DNA from: a virus
IMG/VR virus record: IMGVR_UViG_3300043568_001129
Location: 1 to 24,875 of that record
DNA: 24,875 bases
Direction: 5' to 3' (one strand)
Position numbers and translations under genes: made by a program. This document shows positions 14,518 to 21,320 of this stretch, one piece after another (positions within the stretch are counted from its first letter, which is position 1; every line of letters begins with the position of its first letter). The notes below the pieces were generated by a model. That model was not told the origin of the DNA and did not search any database. It saw nothing but the letters and a program-made list of their open reading frames with translations.

Positions 14518-15378
14518 ATGCCAGTTTCTTCCGCACAAGCGATTATAGGGCTTAACGCTGCCGGGACGCCAAGCTCCACGAATGTCACCGGAACCGTTCA
14601 AATTGGACCGTCGCAATCCCAATTCGCATTCCCGACCGCAGACGTTGCCTATTCCGTGCGGGCTATCATTGCCCCGGCGTCTGATTTTGTTTTGAATGTT
14701 CCAGACGGAACCACTGATGAGAGCGATGCGTGGGTTGCTGGCGTGGCTCAAGTCGAAACCGCAACCGCGGTAGGGACCATTGGCAGCGGAAACGGAAACG
14801 CAGAGATAATCGTCACTTGCGACAGCATGGACAACTCCCCCAAGACCATTCTTGTTGATGTAACTTCAGGCGACACGGCGGCGGTTTGGGCTGGAAAGGT
14901 TCGCACTGCTCTTGCGGCAGACGTTGATGTTGCGTCTGTTTTTTCCGTGGGAGGGGCTTCGACTGCTATTGTTTTGACGGTCAAAGAAATTGGCGGACTT
15001 TCTATCCCGATCTATCAAGACAATGATTCAACGATCAATATCGCCATTGATAATGGCACTTGCACAGGAATCACGCCAGCGGCAACAAGCGCCAACACCA
15101 CCCAAGGCGTTGCGACTTCTGGATGCGTAATTTATGACGGAGACGGCAAGGATTTTGAAGGAATTGCCATACCGACAATCACAAATCTAAAGGGCATGAT
15201 TTTGGAAGGGGTTAGTGGGGTGGTTGCCTATGCTACTGAATCGTATGGAACAATGGGCTTGATTGACCCGGCAGAGATTCCAACACTAACCGCAAACTCT
15301 TTACTGTTTGATGAACTAACATTTTCATCAAGCGGGCCATCAGAAATAAGAATTACAGTCATCGGCGAAACCGCTTAA
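14518..15378 (+). CDS. Beta-rich tail or virion structural protein
   Basis: The product is 286 residues, Ser/Thr/Ala/Val-rich, with few charged residues. Residues about 82-160 form a domain I recognise by pattern from phage structural proteins: 'AVGTIGSGNGNAEIIVTC', then 'TAAVWAGKVRTALAAD', then 'VFSVGGASTAIVLTVKEIGG' (strand, helix, strands). Similar modules occur on tail appendages. The C-terminal third is beta-rich (FEGIAIPTITNLKGMILEGV). A role in the tail fibre or tip is inferred. The start is fixed by the upstream box. Confidence 0.6.
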   Translation: MPVSSAQAIIGLNAAGTPSSTNVTGTVQIGPSQSQFAFPTADVAYSVRAIIAPASDFVLNVPDGTTDESDAWVAGVAQVETATAVGTIGSGNGNAEIIVTCDSMDNSPKTILVDVTSGDTAAVWAGKVRTALAADVDVASVFSVGGASTAIVLTVKEIGGLSIPIYQDNDSTINIAIDNGTCTGITPAATSANTTQGVATSGCVIYDGDGKDFEGIAIPTITNLKGMILEGVSGVVAYATESYGTMGLIDPAEIPTLTANSLLFDELTFSSSGPSEIRITVIGETA

Positions 15379-15390
15379 AATCAACCTCAA

Positions 15391-16362
15391 ATGACCAATC
15401 TAACCATCACCGGAAACGGAAACTTTCCAATCAACTCCATCGGATTCGGGCGCGAGTTTAGCGTTGCCGTCTCAGGCACGTTTGGCAGCGGAACCATCAA
15501 GGCCCAATACGCCACCGCCGGACCCGTCGCCGCTACCGAGGTAGTGGACGACGACACGGAAACCGGGGCTTTCACCCTCACCGCCAAGAACCCCGGAACC
15601 GCTGGCAATAGCTACACCTTTGCCATTGGCGACCCTGCCGAAAGTCAGGCTCTCGCAATCACGCAAACCGGGCTGGATTTCGTGGTAACGCCAGCATGCG
15701 ATGCGGGCGATACTGCCGAGCTTGCGACCAGCATGATGGGATCACACAACGACATCCGCATTGTTGCCAATGTCGCCGGATCACTCGCTAACAGTTACAG
15801 CATCGAGCTACTTGCCGGAAGCGGAACCACGCAGGCGCTTTCCGTCGCCACGACCGACTATCTGAAATTCACCGTCACGCTTGCCCGTGCTGCCGACGCG
15901 ATTTCCACCACCGCAACGCAACTTGTCGCCGCGCTCAATGCTTACGCGCCTTTTGCCGCTCTAATGACTGCCGCCGTTAAGTCTGGCGACAACGGAAGCG
16001 GAGTTGTTACAGCACTGGCGGAAACCGATCTAACCGGAGGCGGGGCAAATGCCGCAATCACAACCACAAGCGCCGAGCTTGTCGCGCTCCTCAACGCCTC
16101 CGCAATCGTCACGCCTCACTTCTCAGCGGCTTTGAAAGCCGCATACGATGGCGCGGGGCTGATTGAGCCGCTTGCTGAATCCGCATTCACGGGAGGCACG
16201 GCAGGCACGTTCGTTGACTTCTCAGGCGACAACGCGATTTCATTTACCGCCGCTGGGCAACTCATCGGAACAAACGCGGGCATGCTCTCGACGATCAATC
16301 TAAACGTCGCCGGATCAACCACGCCAAGCATCACCGCCATCGTCACCGAGCTTCCCGAATGA
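15391..16362 (+). CDS. Repeat-containing tail fibre/structural protein
   Basis: The product is 323 residues, low in charge, rich in Ala, Thr, Ser and Gly. The N-terminal 40 residues form a compact beta module. From about 171 to 273 there are two tandem copies of a 52-residue unit: 'ISTTATQLVAALNAYAPF...LAETDLTGG' (171-221) and 'ITTTSAELVALLNASAIV...LAESAFTGG' (223-273). Such duplicated modules are common in phage fibres and extend their length. No adhesin family was named. Its stop overlaps the next start. Confidence 0.6.
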   Translation: MTNLTITGNGNFPINSIGFGREFSVAVSGTFGSGTIKAQYATAGPVAATEVVDDDTETGAFTLTAKNPGTAGNSYTFAIGDPAESQALAITQTGLDFVVTPACDAGDTAELATSMMGSHNDIRIVANVAGSLANSYSIELLAGSGTTQALSVATTDYLKFTVTLARAADAISTTATQLVAALNAYAPFAALMTAAVKSGDNGSGVVTALAETDLTGGGANAAITTTSAELVALLNASAIVTPHFSAALKAAYDGAGLIEPLAESAFTGGTAGTFVDFSGDNAISFTAAGQLIGTNAGMLSTINLNVAGSTTPSITAIVTELPE

Positions 16363-18092
16363 CAACCCGCTTAACAACTCGCGGAACCACGCGCTCGACA
16401 ACTCGCGGCACCTCGCCGGGGGTTGCGTTTGACCCGGAGGTTTCCGCCTACGCTGCTCAGGAGGGTATCACCGACAGCGCCACGCTTCGTCGGATCAACA
16501 ACGCTGTGGTGGTTTTGGACAACGCTGGGATTCGCGGCAATCTCATTGACGCCGCTTTCTTGAGGACTGGAATGGTGGCAAGCGCAACGTCCCCGAAGAC
16601 CTTTCGCGGACTAACAGGCACCACTGGCGGAACTCCAACGCTTACAACCGAGGGCTTGGATCTTGTCGGAGCGACAAAATGGGCGCGGTGGGATCTAACG
16701 ACCGCCCCTGACGCTTTTACGATGGTCATGGACGTTCAAGGTGTCCTGTCCGGCCAGACGACATCCGCCACCATTGGGGGGATGATTAATGCGAGCGGCT
16801 GGACCGCGCCGGGTGGCCAGCTTCTCAATCTTAGCGGCGGGGCGAACACTACCGCTTACGTCGTGAGCCGCCAGTCGCCCACGACTACCACCACGAACGC
16901 GATGACCGACAACGGGGACGCTCGGGTTGTCGCCTTTTACAACCCACTGCCCCAAATCGTTGCTATCGACTATGACGACGCCTCAAGCCCGACCATAAAA
17001 GCGGCAGTGGATGGGCTTGTCGTCCTAACAGACTCCACCGGAAACACCCGTAGCACATCCGCGCTTGACCGTGTGATGATCGGCGCACGCTTCCAAAGCG
17101 GCACCACCTACGACACCCCATACAAGGGGAAGCACGCCGCGTGGCTGCTTTTCGACAAGGTTCTGGACGCCACAGAGCATGCCGCTGCTGCGCTGGCAAT
17201 CCGAATGCTGGACCCGCGCCGGATTACTTTCATCTGTCAGGGTGACTCCCTGACAGCGCAGTTCGCAAACCTAGCCGTTGGTCTGGGCAACTGGCCCGCT
17301 TGGTTTATCCGCCGCAACACCGCCCGCAATGCCGCCGTGCGACTCATCAACGGGGCGCGGAACGGCACCACGTCCGTGGATGGCGTCACCAACTTCCAAG
17401 ATCGCGCAGGCCGTTGGTTCCCAGACGGCAAGATCGCGACTAGCGGAGTTTATTGGTTAATGTATGGCACGAATGACATCTTATCATTGGGCGCTTCGGC
17501 GGCGACGATTTACGGGAGGATTCAAACGCTGATGGGATTAGCGCGGGCGGAGTATCCGGGGATCGTCACTGGCTGCATGACAGTTTTTGCAGGGAGGTCC
17601 GGCGCTTACACCGCCCCGCAAGAAGCCGTTCGATCTGCGCTCAATGACCTTATCCGGGCGGGTGATGGCGTCGATTTTGATTTGCTGCTAGACACAGCCG
17701 AGATCGACATCATCCAAGATGGCATCGCACAGTTTTTCACCGACGCGCTACATCCGAACGCGGAGGGCAATCGGATCGTGGCCCAACGGGTAGCCGCAAC
17801 CATTCCTTTCGCTGGCATTACTATTCCGCGAAACACTGCGCTGCCCGTTGTCACTGGCACGCTGGAAGACGGCGAGACCCTGAGCGCGACCAACGGCACA
17901 TGGGAAAATTCACCATCCGGCTACACCTACCAATGGATGCGGAACGCCACCGACATCGGAAGCGCGACCGCCTCGACCTATCTTCTCACTGCCACCGACA
18001 TTGGAACCCGCATCGCCTGCCGAGTAACTGCCACAAACGCCAGCGGTGACGCGGAAATCACATCCAACTTCACATCAGCAATCAATCCATGA
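16359..18092 (+). CDS. Tail-tip protein with SGNH-hydrolase (esterase) domain
   Basis: This 577-residue protein is probably the receptor-binding spike. An N-terminal Thr/Arg-rich leader (residues 2-18) is followed by a LamG/concanavalin-like beta domain (about 108-288). An SGNH/GDSL hydrolase domain covers about 290-485, with block I CQGDSLT (Ser297), a Gly in block II near 337, block III GTND (Asn372) and block V DALH (Asp462, His465). All four SGNH positions are present, so it should be an active esterase or deacetylase. An Ig-like domain ends the protein (about 489-577: YQWMRNATDIGSATASTYLL). Likely target: acetylated surface polysaccharide. ATGA overlap with both neighbours. Confidence 0.85.
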   Translation: MTTRLTTRGTTRSTTRGTSPGVAFDPEVSAYAAQEGITDSATLRRINNAVVVLDNAGIRGNLIDAAFLRTGMVASATSPKTFRGLTGTTGGTPTLTTEGLDLVGATKWARWDLTTAPDAFTMVMDVQGVLSGQTTSATIGGMINASGWTAPGGQLLNLSGGANTTAYVVSRQSPTTTTTNAMTDNGDARVVAFYNPLPQIVAIDYDDASSPTIKAAVDGLVVLTDSTGNTRSTSALDRVMIGARFQSGTTYDTPYKGKHAAWLLFDKVLDATEHAAAALAIRMLDPRRITFICQGDSLTAQFANLAVGLGNWPAWFIRRNTARNAAVRLINGARNGTTSVDGVTNFQDRAGRWFPDGKIATSGVYWLMYGTNDILSLGASAATIYGRIQTLMGLARAEYPGIVTGCMTVFAGRSGAYTAPQEAVRSALNDLIRAGDGVDFDLLLDTAEIDIIQDGIAQFFTDALHPNAEGNRIVAQRVAATIPFAGITIPRNTALPVVTGTLEDGETLSATNGTWENSPSGYTYQWMRNATDIGSATASTYLLTATDIGTRIACRVTATNASGDAEITSNFTSAINP

Positions 18093-18250
18093 AAACCACT
18101 CTAACAGGATTCTTCGCAGGACTCGCCCTCATCGCGGGCGAGCTTAACGACCATTTCGACAGTGACCCGAAAACCGTCTTTTCCCTCGACGCGTTTCTGG
18201 CAGGTCTTGGGGCTATGGGCATGGGCTACTTTGCGCGTGACAAACAATGA
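18089..18250 (+). CDS. Small two-helix membrane protein, possible holin
   Basis: ATG 18089 overlaps the spike stop and TGA 18248-18250 overlaps the next ATG, giving 53 residues. Two hydrophobic stretches (about 4-16, LTGFFAGLALIAG; 33-49, LDAFLAGLGAMGMGYFA) surround an acidic loop (ELNDHFDSDP), with a charged end (RDKQ). Small two-helix proteins next to lysis genes are often holins, which open the inner membrane at the end of infection, but other small membrane roles are possible. It is below usual gene-finder length limits. Confidence 0.65.
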   Translation: MKTTLTGFFAGLALIAGELNDHFDSDPKTVFSLDAFLAGLGAMGMGYFARDKQ

Positions 18251-18519
18251 TCCTTGCCAATTTCGAGATCGAAAAACTACTCGCCGCCATGACCGGGGCG
18301 GGTGGTGCCATAGTGCTTGCCGCGCTGTGGATTCGTCACCTCATCGCTCAGGTTGACGGGCTTGTGGCGACGATAAAAGAAAAGGACGCCGCGATTCTAT
18401 CACTCGCGGAAAGGACCGTCGCCGCCATGCGTGACGTGATCGCCTTGGACGGCTCAACCAAAGACCGCTTGGACAAAATCGAAATGATTCTAACAAGCCT
18501 CAAAAATGGGCGCGATTGA
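18247..18519 (+). CDS. Membrane-anchored coiled-coil protein, possible holin or spanin component
   Basis: The product is 90 residues with one N-terminal membrane segment (MTGAGGAIVLAALWIRHLIA, about 15-34), followed by a long amphipathic helix or coiled coil (GLVATIKEKDAAILSLAERTV). This layout (one membrane helix, then a periplasmic coiled coil) fits an i-spanin; it also fits some holin-associated proteins. A separate lipoprotein gene at 19761 could be its outer-membrane partner. It overlaps both neighbours (ATGA at 18247; 14 nt at 18506). Confidence 0.6.
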   Translation: MILANFEIEKLLAAMTGAGGAIVLAALWIRHLIAQVDGLVATIKEKDAAILSLAERTVAAMRDVIALDGSTKDRLDKIEMILTSLKNGRD

Positions 18520-18940
18520 TACAGCCAACGCGATGCTGGACAAGGCGCTTTGCGGATTCTATGCCGCGCAAAGCCCGAGCGCGGTCACGATTGAACTACC
18601 ACTCCCCGGCGATAGGTGGGAGGCGTTCCCGCTTTCCGAAGGCGCTCCCGTTTGGTGGCGAAGTGAGCCGTTTGAAGGTGGGAAGGCGGTTCGCTTCATG
18701 TCCTCCGGTGCTGCAAAAATGGGCGCTCACTTCCACGACTTCGCGGAGGAAATAACGCAGGTTTCAGGCACGCTCATAATGGATTGCAACCGCCGGATTG
18801 TGCGGATAGGTCCGGGCGATTCCCACGTTTCTCAGCCCCACGAATACCACTCCGCCGCATACGGGCCGAGCGGCGGGGAAACGGTCTGCCAATGGCGCGG
18901 GATGATTGGTGAAAAAATTCCTTGCAAGGTGATTTCGTAA
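18506..18940 (+). CDS. Cupin-domain protein
   Basis: The product has 144 residues. Residues 73-88 read G-x-H-x-H-x3/4-E-x5/6-G (His75, His77, Glu81 or Glu82, Gly88), cupin motif 1. Residues about 104-115 (GDSHVSQPHEYH: Pro111, His112, His115) are a version of motif 2, so a metal ion could be bound. Cupins include dioxygenases, isomerases and non-enzymatic sugar binders. It is unusual in a phage late region. The start is within the previous gene's last codons. Whether it modifies a host surface sugar, the virion or a metabolite is unknown. Confidence 0.75.
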   Translation: MGAIDTANAMLDKALCGFYAAQSPSAVTIELPLPGDRWEAFPLSEGAPVWWRSEPFEGGKAVRFMSSGAAKMGAHFHDFAEEITQVSGTLIMDCNRRIVRIGPGDSHVSQPHEYHSAAYGPSGGETVCQWRGMIGEKIPCKVIS

Positions 18941-18960
18941 GCGGTAGGGGTTGCGCACCA

Positions 18961-19329
18961 ATGAACGCAGCACACACACCGACGCCGAGGACGGATGGAG
19001 AATGGAATCGGCTTGCCGGTTTGGGACATCCCGAGTTTGAAAGGTGCTTATCCCACTTCGCCCGCCAGCTTGAACGCGAGCTTGCCGAGGCGAAAGATCG
19101 GATCGACGACCTGACATCTACGGGAATCCACTCATGTCACGCCGAATGCGGTCGCCCGAACTGCGTATTGCGAAGAGAGATTGCCGAGGCGACGAAGCAG
19201 CGGGACGCGCTGGCGGTGGCATTACGGGCGCTCATGTTCGATTCCCTGAGATTCCGAATCGAGCCGTCCGACGATGCTTATAAAAACGCAGAATCATCCC
19301 TCGCCGCCCTAGAAGGAAGGGCCGAGTGA
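18961..19329 (+). CDS. Unknown helical protein ('TPRTD' leader)
   Basis: The product is 122 residues from ATG 18961; AGGGG lies about 12 nt upstream. The N-terminus 'HTPTPRTDGEWNRLAGL' and 'HFARQLERELAEAKDRIDDL' are familiar from many phage hypothetical proteins in accessory regions, where the helix forms a coiled coil. Cys-rich residues occur in the middle (HSCHAECGRPNC), a possible metal site. The C-terminal helix is charged. It is the first gene after the cupin gene. Function is not known. Confidence 0.65.
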   Translation: MNAAHTPTPRTDGEWNRLAGLGHPEFERCLSHFARQLERELAEAKDRIDDLTSTGIHSCHAECGRPNCVLRREIAEATKQRDALAVALRALMFDSLRFRIEPSDDAYKNAESSLAALEGRAE

Positions 19330-19757
19330 CAACCGCCGAACAAGCGGCAACACCTGACGACGTTATGACCAAATCAAAAACTACAATCCGATACCACATC
19401 CAAGCATCACTCAATGGAGGCACTTGGTATGACACCGACACCAAGGGATTCACCTCTCGGGATAAGGCCGAACGGGTGTATGACCGCATTCTCCGTGACG
19501 CATACCCGACATGGCGCGGCCTGAGTTTGGTGTGGCGGGTAGTCCGCAGGAAAACGACAGTGACAGCAGACACAAGAATTGAGGTGTTCGCAACTCCCTC
19601 GCACGGGAAAAAGCGGATTCTAATCGGTGAAATGTTCGTTCCGTCGTGGCTTCCGAAACGCCAAAAGGAGCGGCTGAAAATGCGGAGAATCCCAGACGCG
19701 CCGGAGCAATGGCAACCGACATCACAACTACCAATTCCCCAACCCGAAAACAAATAA
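19326..19757 (+). CDS. Unknown basic protein
   Basis: The product is 143 residues if translation starts at GTG 19326 (GTGA overlap with the previous stop), or 130 from the in-frame ATG 19365. The second start gives a cleaner protein (MTKSKTTIRYHIQASLNGG), but neither has a ribosome site. The first 90 residues are a beta/alpha mix with many aromatics (GTWYDTDTKGFTSRDKAERVYDRIL), and the C-terminal part is Arg/Lys-rich, ending in a Pro/Gln-rich tail. No family was recognised. Confidence 0.55.
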   Translation: MTTAEQAATPDDVMTKSKTTIRYHIQASLNGGTWYDTDTKGFTSRDKAERVYDRILRDAYPTWRGLSLVWRVVRRKTTVTADTRIEVFATPSHGKKRILIGEMFVPSWLPKRQKERLKMRRIPDAPEQWQPTSQLPIPQPENK

Positions 19758-19760
19758 ACC

Positions 19761-19916
19761 ATGAAACTACCCCGCCTAATCCACATCGCTGCCCTGTGCC
19801 TCATCGCGCCGATCCTCAATGCCTGCGCCATCCGCCTCAACGCGGACGGGTCAAAGGACGCAACGATTGACGCGCCGAGTGCAATCCGCATCATCGAAAT
19901 CATCGAAGGGAAATAA
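19761..19916 (+). CDS. Small lipoprotein, possible outer-membrane spanin
   Basis: The gene encodes 51 residues. A basic N-terminus (MKLPRL) and a hydrophobic stretch (IHIAALCLIAPI) lead to the lipobox L-N-A-C (Cys at 22), so it should be lipidated. About 30 polar residues follow the Cys, ending IIEIIEGK. Outer-membrane spanin lipoproteins have this size and architecture and join to an inner-membrane partner to fuse the two membranes at lysis. The start has the AAACC-ATG context. It lies directly before the putative lysin and after two unknown genes. It also implies a Gram-negative host. Confidence 0.7.
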   Translation: MKLPRLIHIAALCLIAPILNACAIRLNADGSKDATIDAPSAIRIIEIIEGK

Positions 19917-19918
19917 CC

Positions 19919-20491
19919 ATGTCAATCATCCCACCAAACCGCCCGCAAGCACCACAGTCTAAGGTCATGTCCGCCATGCGGAAGTTCCACCGCGATCAGG
20001 GCAAGGAAATCGCGCCCGTGACCGTAGTTGTCGCCCCCGGCTACTACTCCCTAACATTCGGCAAACCCGGCAATGACCGGGGATTCTATGACGATGCCGC
20101 CTTCATCGTCACCGACCGCACGTTTACCAGCTTCAACTTCAACAGCGACCCATCTGCATACAAAACGGGCATCTCCACCGTCCTGCCGGGTATCTACCCC
20201 TATCGCCGGGGATACCACAAACGAGGCAAGAAAAGCGGCCATCCCGCATTCAGGCCGGCAACAATGGGCGAGGCTTTGCCCGTTAAACGCGACGGTGAAA
20301 AGGGAAGATCAAAGCGTGACGGCGTGGCAAATAACAACCACCGAGGCGGCATTAACGGCACAAGCTCGGAAGGGTGCTTGACCGTTCCGCCTAGGCAGTG
20401 GGATGCTTACCATGCCTTGATCGACTCGGAAATGTCCCGCCTTGGCGTTCAGCATTTCAGCATGTGCATCTTGCCTGAGGGGTGGTTATAA
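19919..20491 (+). CDS. L,D-transpeptidase-like (YkuD/DUF5675-type) protein, candidate lysin
   Basis: The product has 190 residues. Near the C-terminus the sequence NNNHRGG (138-144), followed by TSSEGC (148-153) and LTVP, has the His plus S-x-G-C layout of L,D-transpeptidase-type catalytic sites: His141 and Cys153 would be the pair. The spacing is shorter than in classic YkuD and more like small phage versions (DUF5675-like). The N-terminal 80 residues are beta-rich ('VVVAPGYYSLTFG'). Such proteins act on peptidoglycan. It is the last + strand gene of the late block and follows the lipoprotein, so it could be the endolysin. No signal peptide is seen. Confidence 0.55.
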   Translation: MSIIPPNRPQAPQSKVMSAMRKFHRDQGKEIAPVTVVVAPGYYSLTFGKPGNDRGFYDDAAFIVTDRTFTSFNFNSDPSAYKTGISTVLPGIYPYRRGYHKRGKKSGHPAFRPATMGEALPVKRDGEKGRSKRDGVANNNHRGGINGTSSEGCLTVPPRQWDAYHALIDSEMSRLGVQHFSMCILPEGWL

Positions 20492-20518
20492 CGACAATGA
20501 TCTGGCGTGGCGGGCGGG

Positions 20519-20848
20519 CTACTCCTGCGCATCCTCCCACTCAACAATCAGCCGCGCAAGCTGGCGAGTCGTGCGGACCTTCCTGCGCTTCTTGCCAGCG
20601 CAAGGCGTAGCTTCAAAGCCACGCTTGCCGCATTGGTTATCATAAAGGAACCAGCAAATCCACCCGCCAGAATCGAGCATTCCAAGCAGCTCTTCAAAGG
20701 CGCACCACGTTGCCATGAAAAGCTCGCCGCCAGGGTCAAGCGTTCCGGCTGCGTGCGCCTTGTCGGTGGCGTCACGCAGGCGCTGAAACACCTCGACAAT
20801 CGGCACGATCTTCGCTTCCCATGCGGCTATGCGTTGCGGTTTGGTCAT
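20519..20848 (-). CDS. Unknown protein on the minus strand
   Basis: The product is 109 residues from the ATG complement at 20846-20848; a GTG start at 20891-20893 would add 15 residues. It has a helical N-terminus (TKPQRIAAWEAKIVPIVEVFQRLRDATD), then an acidic/aromatic part (WCAFEELLGMLDSGGWICWFLYDNQCGKRG) and a basic C-terminal helix (RTTRQLARLIVEWED). The pattern 'W.CWF.YDNQCGKRGFEA' recalls small phage proteins found near replication or accessory genes, but no function is known. It ends 27 nt from the opposing lysin gene with no clear terminator between them, and lies downstream of the HTH gene in the same direction. Confidence 0.6.
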   Translation of the reverse strand: MTKPQRIAAWEAKIVPIVEVFQRLRDATDKAHAAGTLDPGGELFMATWCAFEELLGMLDSGGWICWFLYDNQCGKRGFEATPCAGKKRRKVRTTRQLARLIVEWEDAQE

Positions 20849-20940
20849 GGCCCAAAATTGAATTCCCACCACAGGGCGGGCAAGTCGGGACACCTGCCAC
20901 CGGGCATGAAGCCCGTTAACCCCGTGGCGAGGAAAGTTTG

Positions 20941-21141
20941 TTAGAAGCTTGTTAAAAACGTCTCAACCGCCGCCAGCGTCCGCGCCGATGGCTTTCCTTT
21001 GTCCCCTAACAGCCGGGAAATTTCAGGCACCGAAACGCCGGACCTTTCCGCCAGCAGGCTTTTAGTCCTGCGACCCCAGCCCGTAGGGGGCGATGCTTTC
21101 AGCCACCTTTCCGCCAGTTTCTTGATTTGCGCTTGCGTCAT
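20941..21141 (-). CDS. Helix-turn-helix regulator, Cro/CI-like
   Basis: The product has 66 residues, from the ATG complement at 21139-21141. The helix-turn-helix lies at about 27-46 (TKSLLAERSGVSVPEISRLL), in the Cro/C1 style, with a C-terminal helix 'ARTLAAVETFL'. It is transcribed leftwards, opposite to the rightward early operon, with a divergent control region between them. It is too small to carry a cleavable LexA-like domain, so it is probably a Cro or short repressor. It may control itself and the early genes through the inverted repeats at 21169 and 21198. Confidence 0.85.
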   Translation of the reverse strand: MTQAQIKKLAERWLKASPPTGWGRRTKSLLAERSGVSVPEISRLLGDKGKPSARTLAAVETFLTSF

Positions 21142-21147
21142 GCGCCA

Positions 21148-21175
21148 ATCTTACCATCCCGATCAACCCTCGCAA
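21148..21175 (-). promoter_or_regulatory. Candidate leftward promoter of the HTH gene
   Basis: On the minus strand TTGCGA (complement of 21170-21175), 16 nt, then TAAGAT (complement of 21148-21153) forms a weak sigma-70-like pair. The HTH start codon follows after only 6 nt. The -35 element lies in the inverted repeat at 21169-21189, as expected for autoregulation. Matches are 4 of 6 each. Confidence 0.35.
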
Positions 21176-21189
21176 CAAATTCTTGCGAG
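21169..21189. promoter_or_regulatory. Inverted repeat, candidate operator
   Basis: CTCGCAA, 7 nt, TTGCGAG: a perfect 7-bp inverted repeat 27 nt upstream of the HTH gene's start. Symmetry and position suggest a repressor-binding site. It is not followed by T runs and so is not a terminator. Confidence 0.5.
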
Positions 21190-21197
21190 TTGTAACC

Positions 21198-21212
21198 CGT
21201 TGAAAAACAACG
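21198..21212. promoter_or_regulatory. Second inverted repeat in the divergent region
   Basis: CGTTG, AAAAA, CAACG: a 5-bp inverted repeat around a perfect A run. It could be a second, non-identical operator or a short hairpin. It is spaced 8 nt from the first inverted repeat. Confidence 0.3.
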
Positions 21213-21248
21213 TATTGCGGTTTCCCGTGAGAATTACGCAAAAAAAAC

Positions 21249-21276
21249 TTGCAACACGGGGCGGGTTTTGTATCTT
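21249..21276 (+). promoter_or_regulatory. Candidate rightward early promoter
   Basis: TTGCAA (21249-21254), 16 nt, then TATCTT (21271-21276): a partial sigma-70 match. A transcript would start about 35-40 nt before the first early gene at 21321. A run of eight A residues just upstream (21240-21247) could act as an UP-like element. The -35 sequence TTGCAA shares TTGCRA with the operator half-sites. Confidence 0.4.
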
Positions 21277-21320
21277 CCTCACATCAGCCGACGCGCTGCC
21301 AACCTAACCGACCAAATCAA

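Larger units (their letters stand above)
21142..21320. other. Divergent control region between HTH gene and early operon
   Basis: The 179-nt region without genes carries two inverted repeats (21169-21189, 21198-21212), a candidate leftward promoter and a candidate rightward promoter. The A run at 21240-21247 is the most AT-rich part of the neighbourhood. It matches the plan of a phage immunity/early control region. Only one regulator gene is seen here; a second (CI-type) may lie elsewhere. Confidence 0.55.

Noticed and set aside
17235-17255. Perfect 8-bp inverted repeat TGTCAGGG/CCCTGACA in the spike gene
   Set aside because: It encodes the catalytic CQGDSLT block, so it is explained by protein coding; no regulatory context.
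20901-20915. CGGGC-ATGAA-GCCCG hairpin between the minus-strand genes
   Set aside because: Only 5 bp and without a T run in either direction; too weak to call a terminator.
20507-20944. Plus-strand frame overlapping the 109-residue minus gene
   Set aside because: The minus-strand frame has a better start and a more protein-like composition; the plus frame crosses the non-coding gap and has no start signal.
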